The notes: generated by a model from the sequence alone, not told the origin. A DNA stretch of 64,000 nucleotides from Andrena cerasifolii (GCF_050908995.1 NC_135130.1:4767001-4831000), one strand, 5' to 3'; positions 11,752 to 24,529 are shown, counted from the first letter of the stretch. Numbers and translations: made by a program.

Positions 11752-12070
11752 AACAGAGCCTGCTAGGTAACCCTTACCGATGAGTCCACTAGCAGGCGCA
11801 GGACGAAACGCAACCCTCCTTTTCTCTCCTTCCAAAGCCCTTCATTCCGTATTTCAAATAAACTTTACCCAAATCTGTTATCAGTCCAAATAAACACAAG
11901 AATATAGATCCTGATGCACAAAGATGTTCAATTTTCGAAACATCTTCTCAATAGCTAACATACGACAAATTCCTGGCTCCTCATACACGAAGCTTTCTTC
12001 CAGCCACCATTACACCCGCTAATCTCCTCCTAGCGATCGCCGCGCCAAAGAAAATAATCCATCCACTCAC

Positions 12071-12873
12071 CTGTACAGCATGCGCTCCTGTCGATCCGCC
12101 TCCTGATAGATCTTGTAGTACATCGCGATCATGATGATACCCGGCACCCAGAAACTGACACTAGAGCTGACCACCGCGTACAGTTTGTTCACTTGGAACA
12201 CACACACGCTCGGGTAGTTCCTGCGGAACTCCAGGTGCTCCTCGGTGGTGTACCATCCGGCGAATATCGGCAGGAAGCTCATGACCGTGGGCGAGAACCA
12301 CACCACGCTCAGCATCGTGCTCAGCCGCAGATTGGTCATTATCAGGGGATAGTCGAGCGGCTGCACTATGGCGTAGTAACGGTCCACGCTGATGCAGCAC
12401 AGATGGAGGATAGAGACGGTGCTGAAGAACACGTCCAGCGAGTTCCACACGTCGCACATGAAGTAGCCGAACAGCCATCTGCCAGACAGCTCGACCGAGG
12501 CGTTGAACGTCATCGCGAAGATCGCCACCAGCATGTCGGCGAGGGCCAGGGAGACCACGAAGTAATTGGTGATGACGCGCAGCTTCCGGTGCCTCATCAC
12601 GGACACGATCACCAGGAGGTTGCCGAACAGGGCGCTGAGGATGATGAAGCCCATGACGGTCGCCTTCATCGTCAGCAGGAGCACGTGCTCCAGCTCGTGG
12701 CTGTCCTCGCGGCTGTACACGCCGTCGCTAAAGTTCCCTTGGCCAGTGTCGGAGAGGACGTTGGACAGGTCGGTCGGGTCCGTTCCATTGGCCAGGTCCC
12801 AGTCCATCGTCCCGTTCAACGCCATTTTGCGGACACCAGGCGCCGGGGGCCCGTTCCTGCTAGGCTCGACCAC
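12071..12873 (-). CDS. Beta-adrenergic-like octopamine receptor, first coding exon (partial gene)
   Basis: This is a class A G-protein-coupled receptor for octopamine, acting at the plasma membrane; the family couples mainly through Gs to cAMP. The exon encodes about 268 residues: an extracellular N-terminus with N-glycosylation sequons (N20, N29, N47), TM1 (from about 72, GNLLVIVSVM), TM2 with D113, TM3 with the amine-binding Asp D147 and DRY at 164-166, TM4, the C140/C224 pair expected to form the disulfide, and TM5 with the serine cluster 236-240 that contacts the ligand hydroxyls. IYQEADRQE and QPLDYP are shared, as I recall them, with the beta-1/beta-3 subtypes rather than beta-2; the exact subtype is not settled. 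The exon ends after CTGTACAG at a GTGAGT donor in phase 2. TM6-TM7 are not found further left, so they lie outside the window. Met17 is an alternative start. Confidence 0.93.
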
Positions 12874-15800
12874 GTTCCCTGCTTTGTTTCGTTACCGCGA
12901 TCCACAGTGGCCTCCGTCGTTGCCTTCCGCGTCCTCCTCGTCATCGTCGCCGACACGCTTCATGGGAATATCCTGACAGGCCATCGAAGAACGGATGTGG
13001 AACGGCGAGGTGGTTCCAGGAGGGAGAGTCTTGAGGGATACGTGGCCTAGGTGTCGACGGACGCTTTGTTGACTGACAAAGCAGCACGGAGACTTTGGTT
13101 GGAGGGCACGAGTGGAGGATACCTGGCAGGATTCATAGGAGAATCCGGCAACACGACTGCGGACGTTGATGGATGGAAAGTCGGGGGATGAGGCGAGACT
13201 CTCGAGGACTATCCTTGCCGTCCAGGTCGATTTGGATTGTGTGCACGGTGATGGGCAAACGAGCCGCGCGAGGTCCTTTGCGTGCTGAACATCGTGGCAG
13301 CCTGGAATTGCGGAACAACAGAGATTTCAGATCGGTGAGATACGCTTCGGGGATTGTTGGAACAGTTGTCGGGGAAATTCGAGATGGGTTCTGCAGTTTT
13401 GATACTTTTAGCGGTGCTACTGTTTAAGTTCGAGGACCGGTGAATCTTGGATTCAATTTATGCTAGTATTTACCGTTGTGGGGCGCTGAAAGCCCGAAGT
13501 CTATACTATTATATAAAATTGAATTTGCATACTTTGAAATGTTGTTTCTCAGTAAATATGAAGTGTACGCACAAGTGTGTTACATCACTTTGTTTGTCTT
13601 GGCGAGAGGAAGGTTCTAACGTTTTTATTTTTTTTAAATACTGATTTTTAAATAATAGTAGTTCGGGACGCCACCGCCAGGCGGCGACCGGGCGAGCGTT
13701 TCTCGCTTGTAAAACAGCACCGCGGCGGGAATAAGTAGCCGAGGGCTCTTGAGTTTACAGATTGCAGATTACAGACTATGAATCAGTCACGCTAATGTTT
13801 CGGGCGAAGCCGAGACGTGGATGCTAGTGTTTTATAACATATTTTAACTTCGGGCTTTTGCAAGGCTGATTGGTGAATTCTGACGTTTATACGAATTTTA
13901 GAATTCTAAGATTCACCTATCCTCGAACTTTTACAGTGACATCGACAGCTATTTTTATCGAATCTTGAAGAATAGTTGAACACTATGTGGGTCTGAAATT
14001 GGGGAAGACAGAAGATTGAGGTTTACAAATTAATTTTGAAGGGTAAATCATGCGTTTGTGGATTTAGGAATTCAGTGCGAATTATATTGGAAAAAAATTT
14101 GCGAAATACTATCTACTCTTTTTTGTTGACAAACACGGGTACAATTTTAAAAATAAAGGAGCGCGGCAGGCTGATTCGATTTTTCGCTGTTTATACGGGT
14201 GTGTCACTTTTCCATCGTACAGTGAAAATTCTACCTCGGCCGCGGTGAAAATTACATTCCGAATGAAATGGGGTCGCAAGTTAATTAACGGGGACCATAT
14301 TTCCACGAGATATAAGTGAGTATCGTTGATCCAAGCGTTGTTAATTAAATTGGTTACAAACAGGAATCACAATTTCTTTGTGACAGATCGAAATTCTTCT
14401 GTGAACTCTATACAAGCGCACACCTTTGCAAAAGGTACCAGCAGTCACTTACAATTATTTCCTCTTTTGAAAAATGCCACCCCCCAAAGGAAAAGGAAAA
14501 AGGAGATTAATGTAATCACGACTGAAGTAATTCAACAGCTTTGTAAAAAGAAAATAAAACTGGATTTTATTCTTTAAATAAATTTTTATATTCACCGCAT
14601 TGAATTTGCAATAAAAATATTTTCAACGCCTTACAAAAACCCTAATTCCCTAAAAAGATTATTCATATCGATCCTTGTCTCGTTGTAAGAAACAAATGAA
14701 GAAAAATTCATTATGAGTCAATGATGGCGAAGGGAATTTCGTGAAGCGAGGTGGAACTTCGCTTGGAATTCACGACTCAACGGGGTAATTGATTTTTATT
14801 TAACACTTCCTAGAATAATGCGAGCTTAGGAGTGAATCACCTAATGAATGCTTTGACATCAATCTGTCAGCCATTTGCGACACTATTATCCCGGAACGGC
14901 AGGATAATCGGGGTGGAGAATTTATTCGTAAATTCTATTTCAGCCGGGGATCTCATTAACCGGGCCAATTACCGCGGGAAAATTAAATCGCCGCCGTTAA
15001 TCAGTGTAGGATGAGCGAGGAACTTGCCGCGTACCGCGGGTTTCCGGTGTGTTTCGGGCGACGTTTTCATTTTCCGCGAGGACGAGCAGCGTGAAATGGA
15101 AATGCCGTCTCGTTTAGACGACGTTGCGCGTGAAAACGTTTCCTGTCAAATCACATTCTATTTCCAAAAGACACGCGGCAGTAATAATCGCTTTGACGGT
15201 GCTCTGCCTCTGCGCGAAAATTCTGCGGAATTTCGAGGACGTTAGAAGATGTGACGTTTCGCACTTCAGCTAACAAGGCTCGAAATTTGCGATTGGGAGG
15301 GACGGGTTTGTTAGAATTTTGAAAGAAGCGAATTTACCTGTCAGTTGAATAAAGTATGTTTTGTTGGAGGGTAGTGTTGAAATTCTGGGGGGAGGAAAAG
15401 GTTGCCATTTTCTGTTGTTTTTTTTTTCAAAGATCAAATGAAACTGTTTAAACTTTTAATTAGTAATGAAAAAACAGTATTCTTTTGGAATCATCTTTTT
15501 TGTTACAAGAGAACAGTTATACGATGAAACTTTTATTTCATACAATATTGAATAAAGGGAACTTTTAGTTTCTTGGAAGTTGAAATAAACTTCAGTTAAA
15601 CGGAGACATTTATTCTGCTTTGAAATAGTTAAAGTTGTGGGAAAGATGTTTCCCGTTTTGTAAAATAAAATGATGTAAAAATCACAACTTGCTTTCCCTT
15701 CTATATTTATTCTGAATTCCTTAAATAATGCTAATTAAAAAAATAATTCTAACCTCGATATTTTACCTTAAAAATATATGAAGTTTTGTTAATCGAATAA

Positions 15801-16209
15801 AAAGTAACTGTTAAAACTGAACTCTTACAATAGAGTTAAAGTGTTCACGTACAAAGTTAACTTAAAACAGAAAATAAATAATTTAAGAGTTAATAGTTCA
15901 GTAAGCAACTTTTATTTGTAAAAGTCGACAGCTTCGTTCGAACCCTGTTTTCCATGAGTAATTACGAGTTTATTAGAATGTATTTATTTGAAGTTGCGAC
16001 TGCTTAGGAAGATTTAAAGATCGAATATTCTATCCTACTAATATTTAATGCCCGAATTGGATTTAATAATTCACAGGGGAAGCTCCATCACTGTTACACG
16101 TGAGTATTAAACAAAACTAAACAGAGGCTCAGAACTAAACGTCTAAGCACTATCCAAGCAAGGAGAAAATGAGGGACAGTAACCCAAATATAATACTCCT
16201 CAATCAAAA
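12874..16209. other. Upstream flank of the octopamine receptor; no coding exon seen
   Basis: The first several hundred bases are GC-richer and probably hold the 5' UTR and promoter of the receptor, but I can fix no transcription start. Frames antisense to the receptor exon (plus 12193-13050) are composition shadows. From 13.5 kb on the sequence is AT-rich with no recognisable gene. Confidence 0.45.
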
Positions 16210-16940
16210 TTAAGGGGACCTTCCGGTCTAGAGCCCAAAAAAATAGGTGATATTTAGGAATTAATTAAAGGAAAACTACAACATATAATTTAATGAGACT
16301 TCTTGTATTGTATTACCGATATCTTACGCTACAGAAATATATTTTTTGTTTTATAATTAATAATTGCAGACGGCACTGGGGAGTCGTTAAAGTCAAGGCG
16401 TCAAAAAATTGATTCAACTCGGTGGGACTTGTATCTCCAAAAGTTATTATTCGATTCGACTGAAACTTTTTTTATTTTGAAGAATATACTTCTGACTAGG
16501 GGAGAAACCAGAAAAAAATACAAAAATTATATTTTTTTTAGAAAATAACGACACTTGAAGTTTGAAATCACTTTTTCCCTATAGTTTCCATCCTTCCAAC
16601 ACCCTAGAAAATTATAAATTTTCAAATTTTTGTATTTTTTCTGGTATCTGCCCTAGCCAGAAGTATATTCTTCAAAATAAAAAAAGTTTTAGTCGAATCG
16701 GATAATAACTTTTGAAAATACAGGTCCCACCGTTTTGAGAACACTGTTTCGAGAAAAACGCGTTTAAAGTTTAACGTGAGTGCCAAGTGACCCATGCATT
16801 TGCCGCTACTCAAATGCCTATAACTTCGGGAATTTTACGAATTTAAAAAAAAATCCTTTTAAACACATATTCCTAAAAGGTTGAACATTCGAAAAATGAA
16901 ATAAAAAAAATCGACTTGTTAGACCAGAATGTCCCCTTAA
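16210..16940. mobile_element. TTAA-flanked foldback element (piggyBac-like MITE)
   Basis: The ends TTAAGGGGACCTTCCGGTCT (16210) and TTAAGGGGACATTCTGGTCT (read inward from 16940) are inverted copies, bounded by TTAA. Inner arms also mirror each other: CAAAAGTTATTATTCGATTC near 16438 against GAATCGGATAATAACTTTTG near 16695, and CAGAAAAAAATACAAAAAT near 16511 against its inverse near 16627. No coding capacity is seen. Confidence 0.8.
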
Positions 16941-19272
16941 CAACCCTTAATTCTACAATCAGTAATTCCCAACTAACCCTTCTATCTCCTAAAAATCAAC
17001 TCCACTAAACCCTGAACATCATCCAGAAAGTGTATGAAACCCTGAAAAGCAACCCCCCTATTCCAACCCTCGAAACCATTCCAAGCAAGAAATTCAAGGG
17101 ACAAACGTGACACGTTTGCCAAGAACCGTGGAGGACAATCAAGGAACGTCGACGATAATTCGATAACAGAGGTTCGTGCCTTAATTAGCACGGATCGGTT
17201 CGCGAGAAGCTGAAGGACCTTCTGGGGAAGGAGGGAGCCCAAGGACCCTGTACCTGGACTCAATCACTCGTCAACGAGATAGAATTTAGATTTTTTTTCC
17301 AGCGAATTAACGTCGACGGGGATGAATTCAGGTTCGTTGAAAAAAAGTATTATCTCAGAAGGGGGCACGGGGGTCCACGGACAATTAAACCATTGCATGC
17401 CGTTGGGTATACCCGCGAGCTTGTGAAAGGGAAGAATGTTGCGCGCAAGCTCTGCGACAAAGTAAATTTTCACTAAGAACCTCCCCCTCCCCCATTCATT
17501 TTCCACGGGGGTGCGTTGGAAGGGGCGCAGATGCAGCCGCACCTGGTGCAGTAATTAGAGAATTCGCGTAGAGGGACCGGCAGGTTTTCCTGGACCCAGA
17601 GTGCATGTTGTTTTATGTAGCGGATTACGAGAGGATACGGGAGGACGATAATGGCCTCGGGGAGCTTTGTGTTACTTAAAATGTATGAAAGAAATTAGCG
17701 AAGTGGAGGGGCAGTGACTGAAAATCGCCATTGAGCTCCTGCGCGCCGGGGGAAGTTATTAGCAAAATTGACGATCAACAAGTTGGTGGCTTAGTTAAAA
17801 AATAAAGGAGAAATTGAACCGTTTGAAAACACCTGATAGTGAGTCGACAAAAAAACAATTTTAATACAGATTCTTTGGAGGAAATTTTTTAATACTTTTA
17901 ATAATTTAATAATACTTTAAATTATTATATAAAATTGTGGATTCATAGACACATTTATGTAGGAAAAATAGTGTAGAATCTTTCAAACAATTAGCTAGGT
18001 AAATCGAAAGGAAAAGGAGGACGCTATAAACTCCTTAAAATAGATGTGTATGTTCTTTTGGATAAAAACATATTTATCAAGAATTTTGCACAATGTCCCA
18101 GGGCAATTTTCTTCCGAAACTTGCGTTCTATAATTTATTCCTATCTACTGAGAATTTGCGCTGCGAGAAATACGCCTGTGTAACATACTTGGAAAATCGC
18201 ACTGGCTGATATATCGCCGAGCTATACTACTGGCAGAGTTCACTAGGACCTTTCCTCTCGCACCTGCCGTAAATTGAGACTCGCCGACTAAAAATATCGA
18301 TGCCAGGGCATTCGTCTGCCCCCGTACGTGTTCGCTTCCTCCCGCAATTTGTCAACAACGAATGGCATTCGAGCAAGAACTCATACTATTTCCACGAGAT
18401 CCGGGCGCAGCTGGGCCTCATACTTCGAGCATATCCTCGATTCTTCTCCTCGGAGCTACAATTCCCCGCCTTTGTTCGGTCCTTGAGACTCTCTTTGCGA
18501 CGTGGATTTCGTCGTGAAGAAGAATGGGCAGAAATTTCGTGCGGAAACGAGGGGAAATCCCGAAAAACAAATCAGCGTGGCAGCGGTTAAAGTAAAAGTG
18601 GTGCGGTATTAAATATAAGCAATAAAAGTACTTGCAACTTGTACCTTCACGAAGTCACTTGCAAATATGGCTCGTGGAAGCGACTGGAACTCGAGGAGCT
18701 TGAGGATTTAGGTTTCGTGTTTTTTGTTTCGAGATATTTAGACCGCAGCGTTTGGGCGAATTAATTAATATTTTTCCAAAATGTTTCACAACATATTTTG
18801 TCATCTAATGTGAAACTTATATATCATTGTAAAATTTTAGGAGTAACTTCTACCAAAATTTGTTTTTTTAAACCATTAAATGTCTCTGAAATTTCAAAAG
18901 ATCGGTCTTCACAATTTAATACATAAATCCAAACATTTTTCGAACAGAAGCAATTTTTGTTTACAAATATTTGCCAGTGTTAAGTTTACCATTTTTGATA
19001 ACGTAAACTTTACCACTACTTCTCCTAATTTTTCTTATATTTTCAGCATAATTAAGTATGTTTCGCGTTTTCTTTCTTTTTTTCTTCGTAATACAAAAAT
19101 ATGTAATTGTTTCTTTTCTCACAAATTACTTATAGAGAACAAATGACTTACACAACTATCGAAATGAACGTGAAACTGTCGCAGCTCATTATGAAAGTGA
19201 CACTATCATGTCATTGCTTACTTCCCCGCTATTTTGCAACAATTCTTTCATAATATTGAAATATAAATTAAC
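16941..19272. other. Non-coding spacer
   Basis: No protein with recognisable similarity was found. Minus frames at 16982-17263 and 17264-17542 and plus 18300-18590 lack domains and paired splice sites. I see no RNA gene. Confidence 0.45.
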
Positions 19273-20362
19273 CTATATATATATAAAAGAAGAAGTCCTG
19301 ACTGACTGACTGACTCATTAACGCCCAGCTCAAACCGTTTAACCTAGGAATGACTTAGGCACTCACTAAGGAACGATTTTTGGAAATTCCATCCCCAAGG
19401 GGGGTGAAAAGGAGTGAAATGTATTTCCCCGGACTCCCAAACATCTCTTAGGCCCGATTAGATACCAACTTGTTTCTTAATCACAAATATCACCCAAACA
19501 AATGCCTAAAAACCAAATTCAGGATTTTTCCCTAACCAACCCTAAGACAGTGAAAAGGGGTGAAATATATTTTCCCGGACTCCCTAACATCTCTTAGGCC
19601 CGATTAGATACCAACTTGTTTCTTACTCACAAAGATTACCCAAACAAATGCTTAAAAACCAAATTCAGGATTTTTCCCTAACCAACCCTAAGACAGTGAA
19701 AAGGGGTGAAATGTATTTCCCCGGACTCCCTAACATCTCTTAGGCCCGATTAGATATCAACTTGGTTTTTATCTCGAAAGGTTACCCAAACAAATGCCTA
19801 AAAACCAAATTCATGATTTTTCCCTAAACAACCCTAAGACAGTGAAAAGGGGTGAAATGTATTTCTCCGGACTCCCTAACATCTCTTAGGCCCGATTAGA
19901 TACCAAGTTGGTTCTTACTCACAAAGATTACCCAAACAAATGCCTAAAAACTAAATTCAGGATTTTTCCCTAACCAACCCTACGACAGTGAAAAGGGGTG
20001 AAATGTATTTCCCCGGACTCCCTAACATCTCTTAGGCCCGATTAGATACCAACTTGGTTCTTACTCACAAAGATTACCCAAACAAATGCCTACAAACCAA
20101 ATTCATGATTTTTCCCTAACCAACCCTAAGACAGTGAAAAGGGGTGAAATGTATTTCCACGCATTGCTCAAAACCTCTTAGGCCCGATTAGATATCAACT
20201 TGGTTTTTATCTCGAAAGGTTACCCCCATAAATGTCTAAAAACCAATTTCAAGATTTTGCCCTAATCAACCCCTAAGGGGTTGGTGAAAATGAGTGAAAC
20301 GTGTTTTCACGGAGTCCTTAATACCTCTTAGGCCCGAAGCGAAGCGCGGTGATATTTTACAA
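19273..20362 (+). mobile_element. Helitron-like block with internal 146-bp tandem array
   Basis: The block opens with an AT stretch and AAGTCCTGACTGACTGACTG, then ACGCCCAGCTCAAACC. It closes with a short GC-rich palindromic motif, CCCGAAGCGAAGCGCGG. This combination is reminiscent of non-autonomous Helitrons, but neither a clean TC start nor a CTRR end could be fixed. Between them, units marked by TTAGGCCCGATTAGAT start at 19451, 19597, 19743, 19889, 20035 and 20181, exactly 146 bp apart, with a final divergent unit at 20331. No helicase is encoded. Confidence 0.45.
19451..20334 (+). repeat. Tandem array, six 146-bp units
   Basis: Each unit contains GGCCCGATTAGATA, CAAATGCCTAAAAACCAA, TTTTTCCCTAACCAACCCTA and GTGAAAAGGGGTGAAATGTA in that order. 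Spacing is exactly 146 bp between the first six markers and 150 bp before the last. Copies differ at scattered single bases, so the array is young or homogenised. Confidence 0.92.
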
Positions 20363-22640
20363 GTATACCATAAAAAAAGAGAAATCTCAATTGTTTAAAG
20401 TTTTGACTTACACCACTCTAATAATCACCGAAACACATCCTTAACAAGTCACGATCAGAATTTCTCAAGGGCTATAAACGTCCTGCTACAGCACTCGCCG
20501 TGTCGCGAACAAGAGAACAGATGGTCTCCACGAGTCGCATGAGGAATGAAGCTTCAGTGACGACAAGGAGACGCTCCCTTCGCGAGCCTCGTGCAAAGTG
20601 TCCCATACAAGGAAGTACCGCGTGCGAGTACACCAGTTAACTACGTTTAACGGGGATGCAGTAACCAACGCGAGTGGAGTGACGTTTGAAGCGTACGGGG
20701 TTGAAGAATTTACCTCAAGGTTCCACAGGTGCGACGGTTCCCGGCGCGCATTGGTTGCACCGCCGCATTATCGTATACCGCACGAAACTCTCGCGGCCCA
20801 GCACTGTTTACAATCGAATTCCCACACCGCGATTCCGTCGATTCGCCTCATTGTCCCAAGATATCGCTTGGCTTGCACTAGCTTCCCCTGAACAAACGGA
20901 TAACAAATTTCAGACGAACCTCCCCGCGGAAGCGACACTTTGTCCCGGCCCAATCCTCGGCCGCATCGACGACACGACGAAATAATTCATTGCAACTGGC
21001 AGCCGGGCCACGTAGCCCTTCGACGACATTTTCCCACGGAGCTGCTTCAAACCGCTCAGCTTTCCTCCTGAGCAATTAATCGTCCCAGCCCCTGGGAGCT
21101 GATAAAGCCGGGGCTCGTTAAACTGTACGATCCCGTCTCATTCATCCGCAGTCATTCCTCCGCGCTTTCGTCCTGCTCCCTTGTTCCTTCGTCGCCAAAA
21201 AAACATCGAATCTCACTTAGCGCGCTTGTTGAGAATGATGCCAGGAAAAACCCTACGCCTTTAGTTCCGCGAGATTAATTCAGGGAGCTGTCGAGATAGC
21301 ATTCAGAGCTTCGCCACAGTGCATATCATTTCCCATTCCTTTCGGGACTGGGATTCAAGTCCATCGCTGGTAAGAATGGGTGGCGGAGCACTTAACGTTG
21401 CTTGAAGTCTCGCGAAAGTGCACTTGACAGTCGCTGGCAGCAGTGCTGCAATTGACTAAGTGCAAGCAAAGCCATCATCCGACAGAGTCTATGCGGGTGC
21501 TAGACACTGAACTCTGTGGGCTATAAAAATTCACCGCCTGATATCCGACACCTGCTAACGTTCATTCAATCTGCTTCCCATCTTCGTTCGACACTGGGGC
21601 CGCAGTTAGAGCGTATCACACCGCAGAATACCCGACGACACCCACACTGCCTCCGCCTCCCGGTATCGGGAGGCGTTAGTGTCTCTACCCGGAGACCCTC
21701 ACATGCACAGCACCAAACGTAGCTCAGGACTCAGCGTGCACCACTACAGCATCCGCAACGTGGCGGCGCAGCGACAGCAATTAAGGTCCATCACGCCGCG
21801 GAGTGTCCAACGGTGCTCAAACTCTCTCGCACCCCAACCACCACCCTCGTCAGGGTATCCAGAGCTAACAGACGAAACACTGTCAGGAAACCAAGGCTAG
21901 GTCGTCTTTGAACAATCAGAACGGATCTCGGCCCCCCACCCAATCTGTTGAACGAGCCTCTGTCTAGTCGGCGGACCGGCAACCAGTGATTTCACGGTTG
22001 CTCATGGGTTGCCTATCACGGGGGCCACGTAACACGTGTCGCCAGCGACTAGGAGTCGTGCGACGTTGCGATCGGTTCGGGGCCTAATTGCTGGAGCGTT
22101 AGAAGGGTTGCGCGCTAGAGACGGTTGCGAGGTGGTGTTCGGTGATGGCTTAACGGTTTTCTTGTTTACATCCCGATGGTGGGTCGAGTGGACGCGACGC
22201 GACGATCCGCCGTTTTGACGGCTTGCGAGACCGCAGCGAACTGTGGACACTGGCTGCTTTCCCGCTTTCCGCCACCCACCGCCACCCTAACGGCAGCACT
22301 TGGGGCGTCTGCACCTTCGCGTCCCCTGCGCGCACGCCGCCCCCGGCCGCCCACCCCCAGAAGACGTTGGTGCTGGGGCTCACGGCCGATTTTGTTCCCA
22401 CGCGATGCGGCTTCTTCCGCCTGTTTTTCGACCGTTCGACGAGCCTCCTCGGAGATTATGCGATCGATCCTGCCGGTGTCCCGTTTCGAGATGCCTGGGA
22501 CACTGTTGAGCAGCGGCCTTTTCGACCTGTACGGCGGAAAACAGTTTGAATGGCTAAGTTCTGTGTCTTTTTATGAGGAGTCCGCCCACGTGATCAGATT
22601 TTCGGATGATCGAGTTGTTTAAGTAATACAGGATAAAATA
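20363..22640. other. GC-richer region without an identifiable gene
   Basis: From about 20.6 to 22.6 kb the GC content is clearly above the surroundings and open frames overlap on both strands (for example plus 22176-22622, minus 22150-22401). None shows a domain I recognise, and the mutual overlap suggests composition rather than coding. A TATAAAAA motif at 21522-21529 precedes a GC-rich stretch. It could be a promoter or the remnant of a retroelement, but I cannot decide. Confidence 0.35.
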
Positions 22641-22649
22641 ATACTTTTC

Positions 22650-22795
22650 TGTTATTATTGCTATTATTATTATTATTTGTTACGGGGCAAGCCCAATTTA
22701 TACAATAAAGAGTACAGTAGTGTACGTACAAGAAAAACAAGACATATAACCGTAAAAAAAAGAAATAAAAAAAATTAAACATTAAACAGTGCACC
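22650..22795 (-). mobile_element. Possible 3' end of a non-LTR retroelement
   Basis: Read on the minus strand, GTATAAATTGGGCTTGCCCC is followed by GTAACAAATAATAATAATAA and a short microsatellite tail. A 3' UTR ending in a TAA/AAT microsatellite is typical of some insect LINE families. No reverse-transcriptase domain is present nearby, so this would be a strongly truncated copy. Confidence 0.35.
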
Positions 22796-22939
22796 TGTTA
22801 TTAATTTTTTTGGTAAAATGTTATTCTATTCAATTCGCTTCTCAACTCTGTTAAACGCTGGTTAGATTGAGAGTGGTTCCGTGGTAGGGACTTGGGTCGC
22901 AAGAGGTCCTCGGGGAAGCGTGCTAGGATCAAAGGTAGG

Positions 22940-23522
22940 GGTATAACGAATATTCGAATAATCTAAGTATTCGAATATCAGAAAATTCGAATAATCTAAG
23001 TATTCGAATATCAGAAAATTCGAATAATCTAAGTATTCGAATATCAGAAAATTCGAATAATCTAAGTATTCGAATATCAGAAAATTCTAATAATCTAAGT
23101 ATTCGAATATCAGAAAATTCGAATACTTCTAATTATTCGAATATTCAAATATTCGAATACTCCTAATTATTCGAATATTCAAATATTCGAATACTCCTAA
23201 TCATTCGAATATTCAAATATTCGAATACCCCTAATCATCCAAATATCCAAATATTCGAATGCTCCTAATTATTCGAATATTCAAATATTCGAATACTCAT
23301 AATTATTCGAATACTCAAATATTCGAATGCCCCTAATCATCCGAATATCCAAATATTCGAATGCTCCTAATTATTCGAATATCCAAATATTCGAATGCTC
23401 CTAATTATTCGAATATTCAAATATTCGAATACTCCTAATTATTCGAATATTCAAATATTCGAATACTCATAATTATTCGAATACTCTTAATTATTCGAAT
23501 ATTCAAATATTCGAATATTTAC
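22940..23522. repeat. Minisatellite of TTCGAA-centred palindromes
   Basis: Roughly 580 bp of a 33-34 bp repeat in two sub-blocks. To about 23120 the unit contains ATTCGAATAATCTAAGT and ATTCGAATATCAGAAA; afterwards it contains ATTCGAATACTCCTAATT and ATTCGAATATTCAAAT. Each unit carries two ATTCGAAT palindromes, so the whole array can fold on itself. Confidence 0.92.
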
Positions 23523-24431
23523 AGCTCTAATCAACAGCTCGGTGAACATGGTTTTAAATGCGACAGACAGTTAAGATCGTGTTGCTTTAAGAATGGGAGT
23601 ATTAATTCTAAAGGTATTGGCCACGAAGTAGAGAAGGCTACAGTGTCTTCTGGTAAAAGGACTGCGAGGAATGGCACAACATTAACCTCCAGACACCTCT
23701 GAGGAGCAGCTGGGAGTACACTCGATTCCTGTCGGTTAAGTCGTTTGGAAGATCGTGGGTAGAGCTCGATATCGATTTTAGGTAGAAGGGAAAGTCCTTT
23801 TCAGGTGACTCTGACATTAGACGCCTATTTGGGGTTGCTACTTGCCACGCTGGATTACTCGTGGACAGCTTTTTATGGACGAGGGTTCGCCCTTGCGATG
23901 GATTTTTATTGGTTTCGGCCGTGCGGTGAGTTATTTATGGGAGCTGCTTTGGGAATGTTGGGAACTGTTTGGGGGTATGCTCGAACCACTACTTTCCGGT
24001 GTATTTGTACTTATGGTCATCGCTTGTCGGCTCGAAAGGGAAAGTTCTTTATGCACTACGCTATAATCCATTCCTAATGTGAGTAGTTACTGTTTCTCTG
24101 CACAACTTTCGGTAATTCTTTCTAGTTTACTCGTGAGTGATGGTGTATATGTATAGAGGCGCAATGTTAAAGGGACTATGGGTAGTAGGAGAGTAAGATA
24201 AATGTATATACCAGCGCCCGGCCATGTCCCAGTATCTGAACAGTAGCGTGAATTTTATTTATTTTTAAGCTTAAATTTTAATGTAATTAAAAGCCAAAAT
24301 TTAGTTAGCAACATTAATGAAAATTATTATTATTATTATATATAGAAAATTGAAAATTGTCAGGTAGAAATAATTATTTTGTAACACACTTCGTATCCAT
24401 AGCAGATTTCGAGAAATTTCTCAAGTTTCTG

Positions 24432-24529
24432 TTAACCCTTTCGCTGCGGTGTTCGACTATTTTTATTCATGTAAAATTTACACTTTTCTAGAATCGACCG
24501 AAAATTTAAATACTCAGCGAAGGGGTTAA
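24432..24529. mobile_element. 98-bp TTAA-flanked inverted-repeat element
   Basis: TTAACCCTTTCGCTGCGG at the left and TTAACCCCTTCGCTGAG read inward from the right end are inverted copies, each starting at a TTAA. The TTAACCC terminus is typical of piggyBac-like ends. The element is too short to code. Confidence 0.6.

Noticed and set aside
12193..13050. 285-codon plus-strand open frame
   Set aside because: Antisense shadow of the GC-rich octopamine-receptor exon; the minus strand carries the recognisable receptor.
22150..22622. Overlapping frames on both strands in GC-rich DNA
   Set aside because: Mutually exclusive frames without domains; composition explains them.
22940..23522. CRISPR-like array
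   Set aside because: There are no unique spacers; units are contiguous minisatellite copies in a eukaryotic genome.
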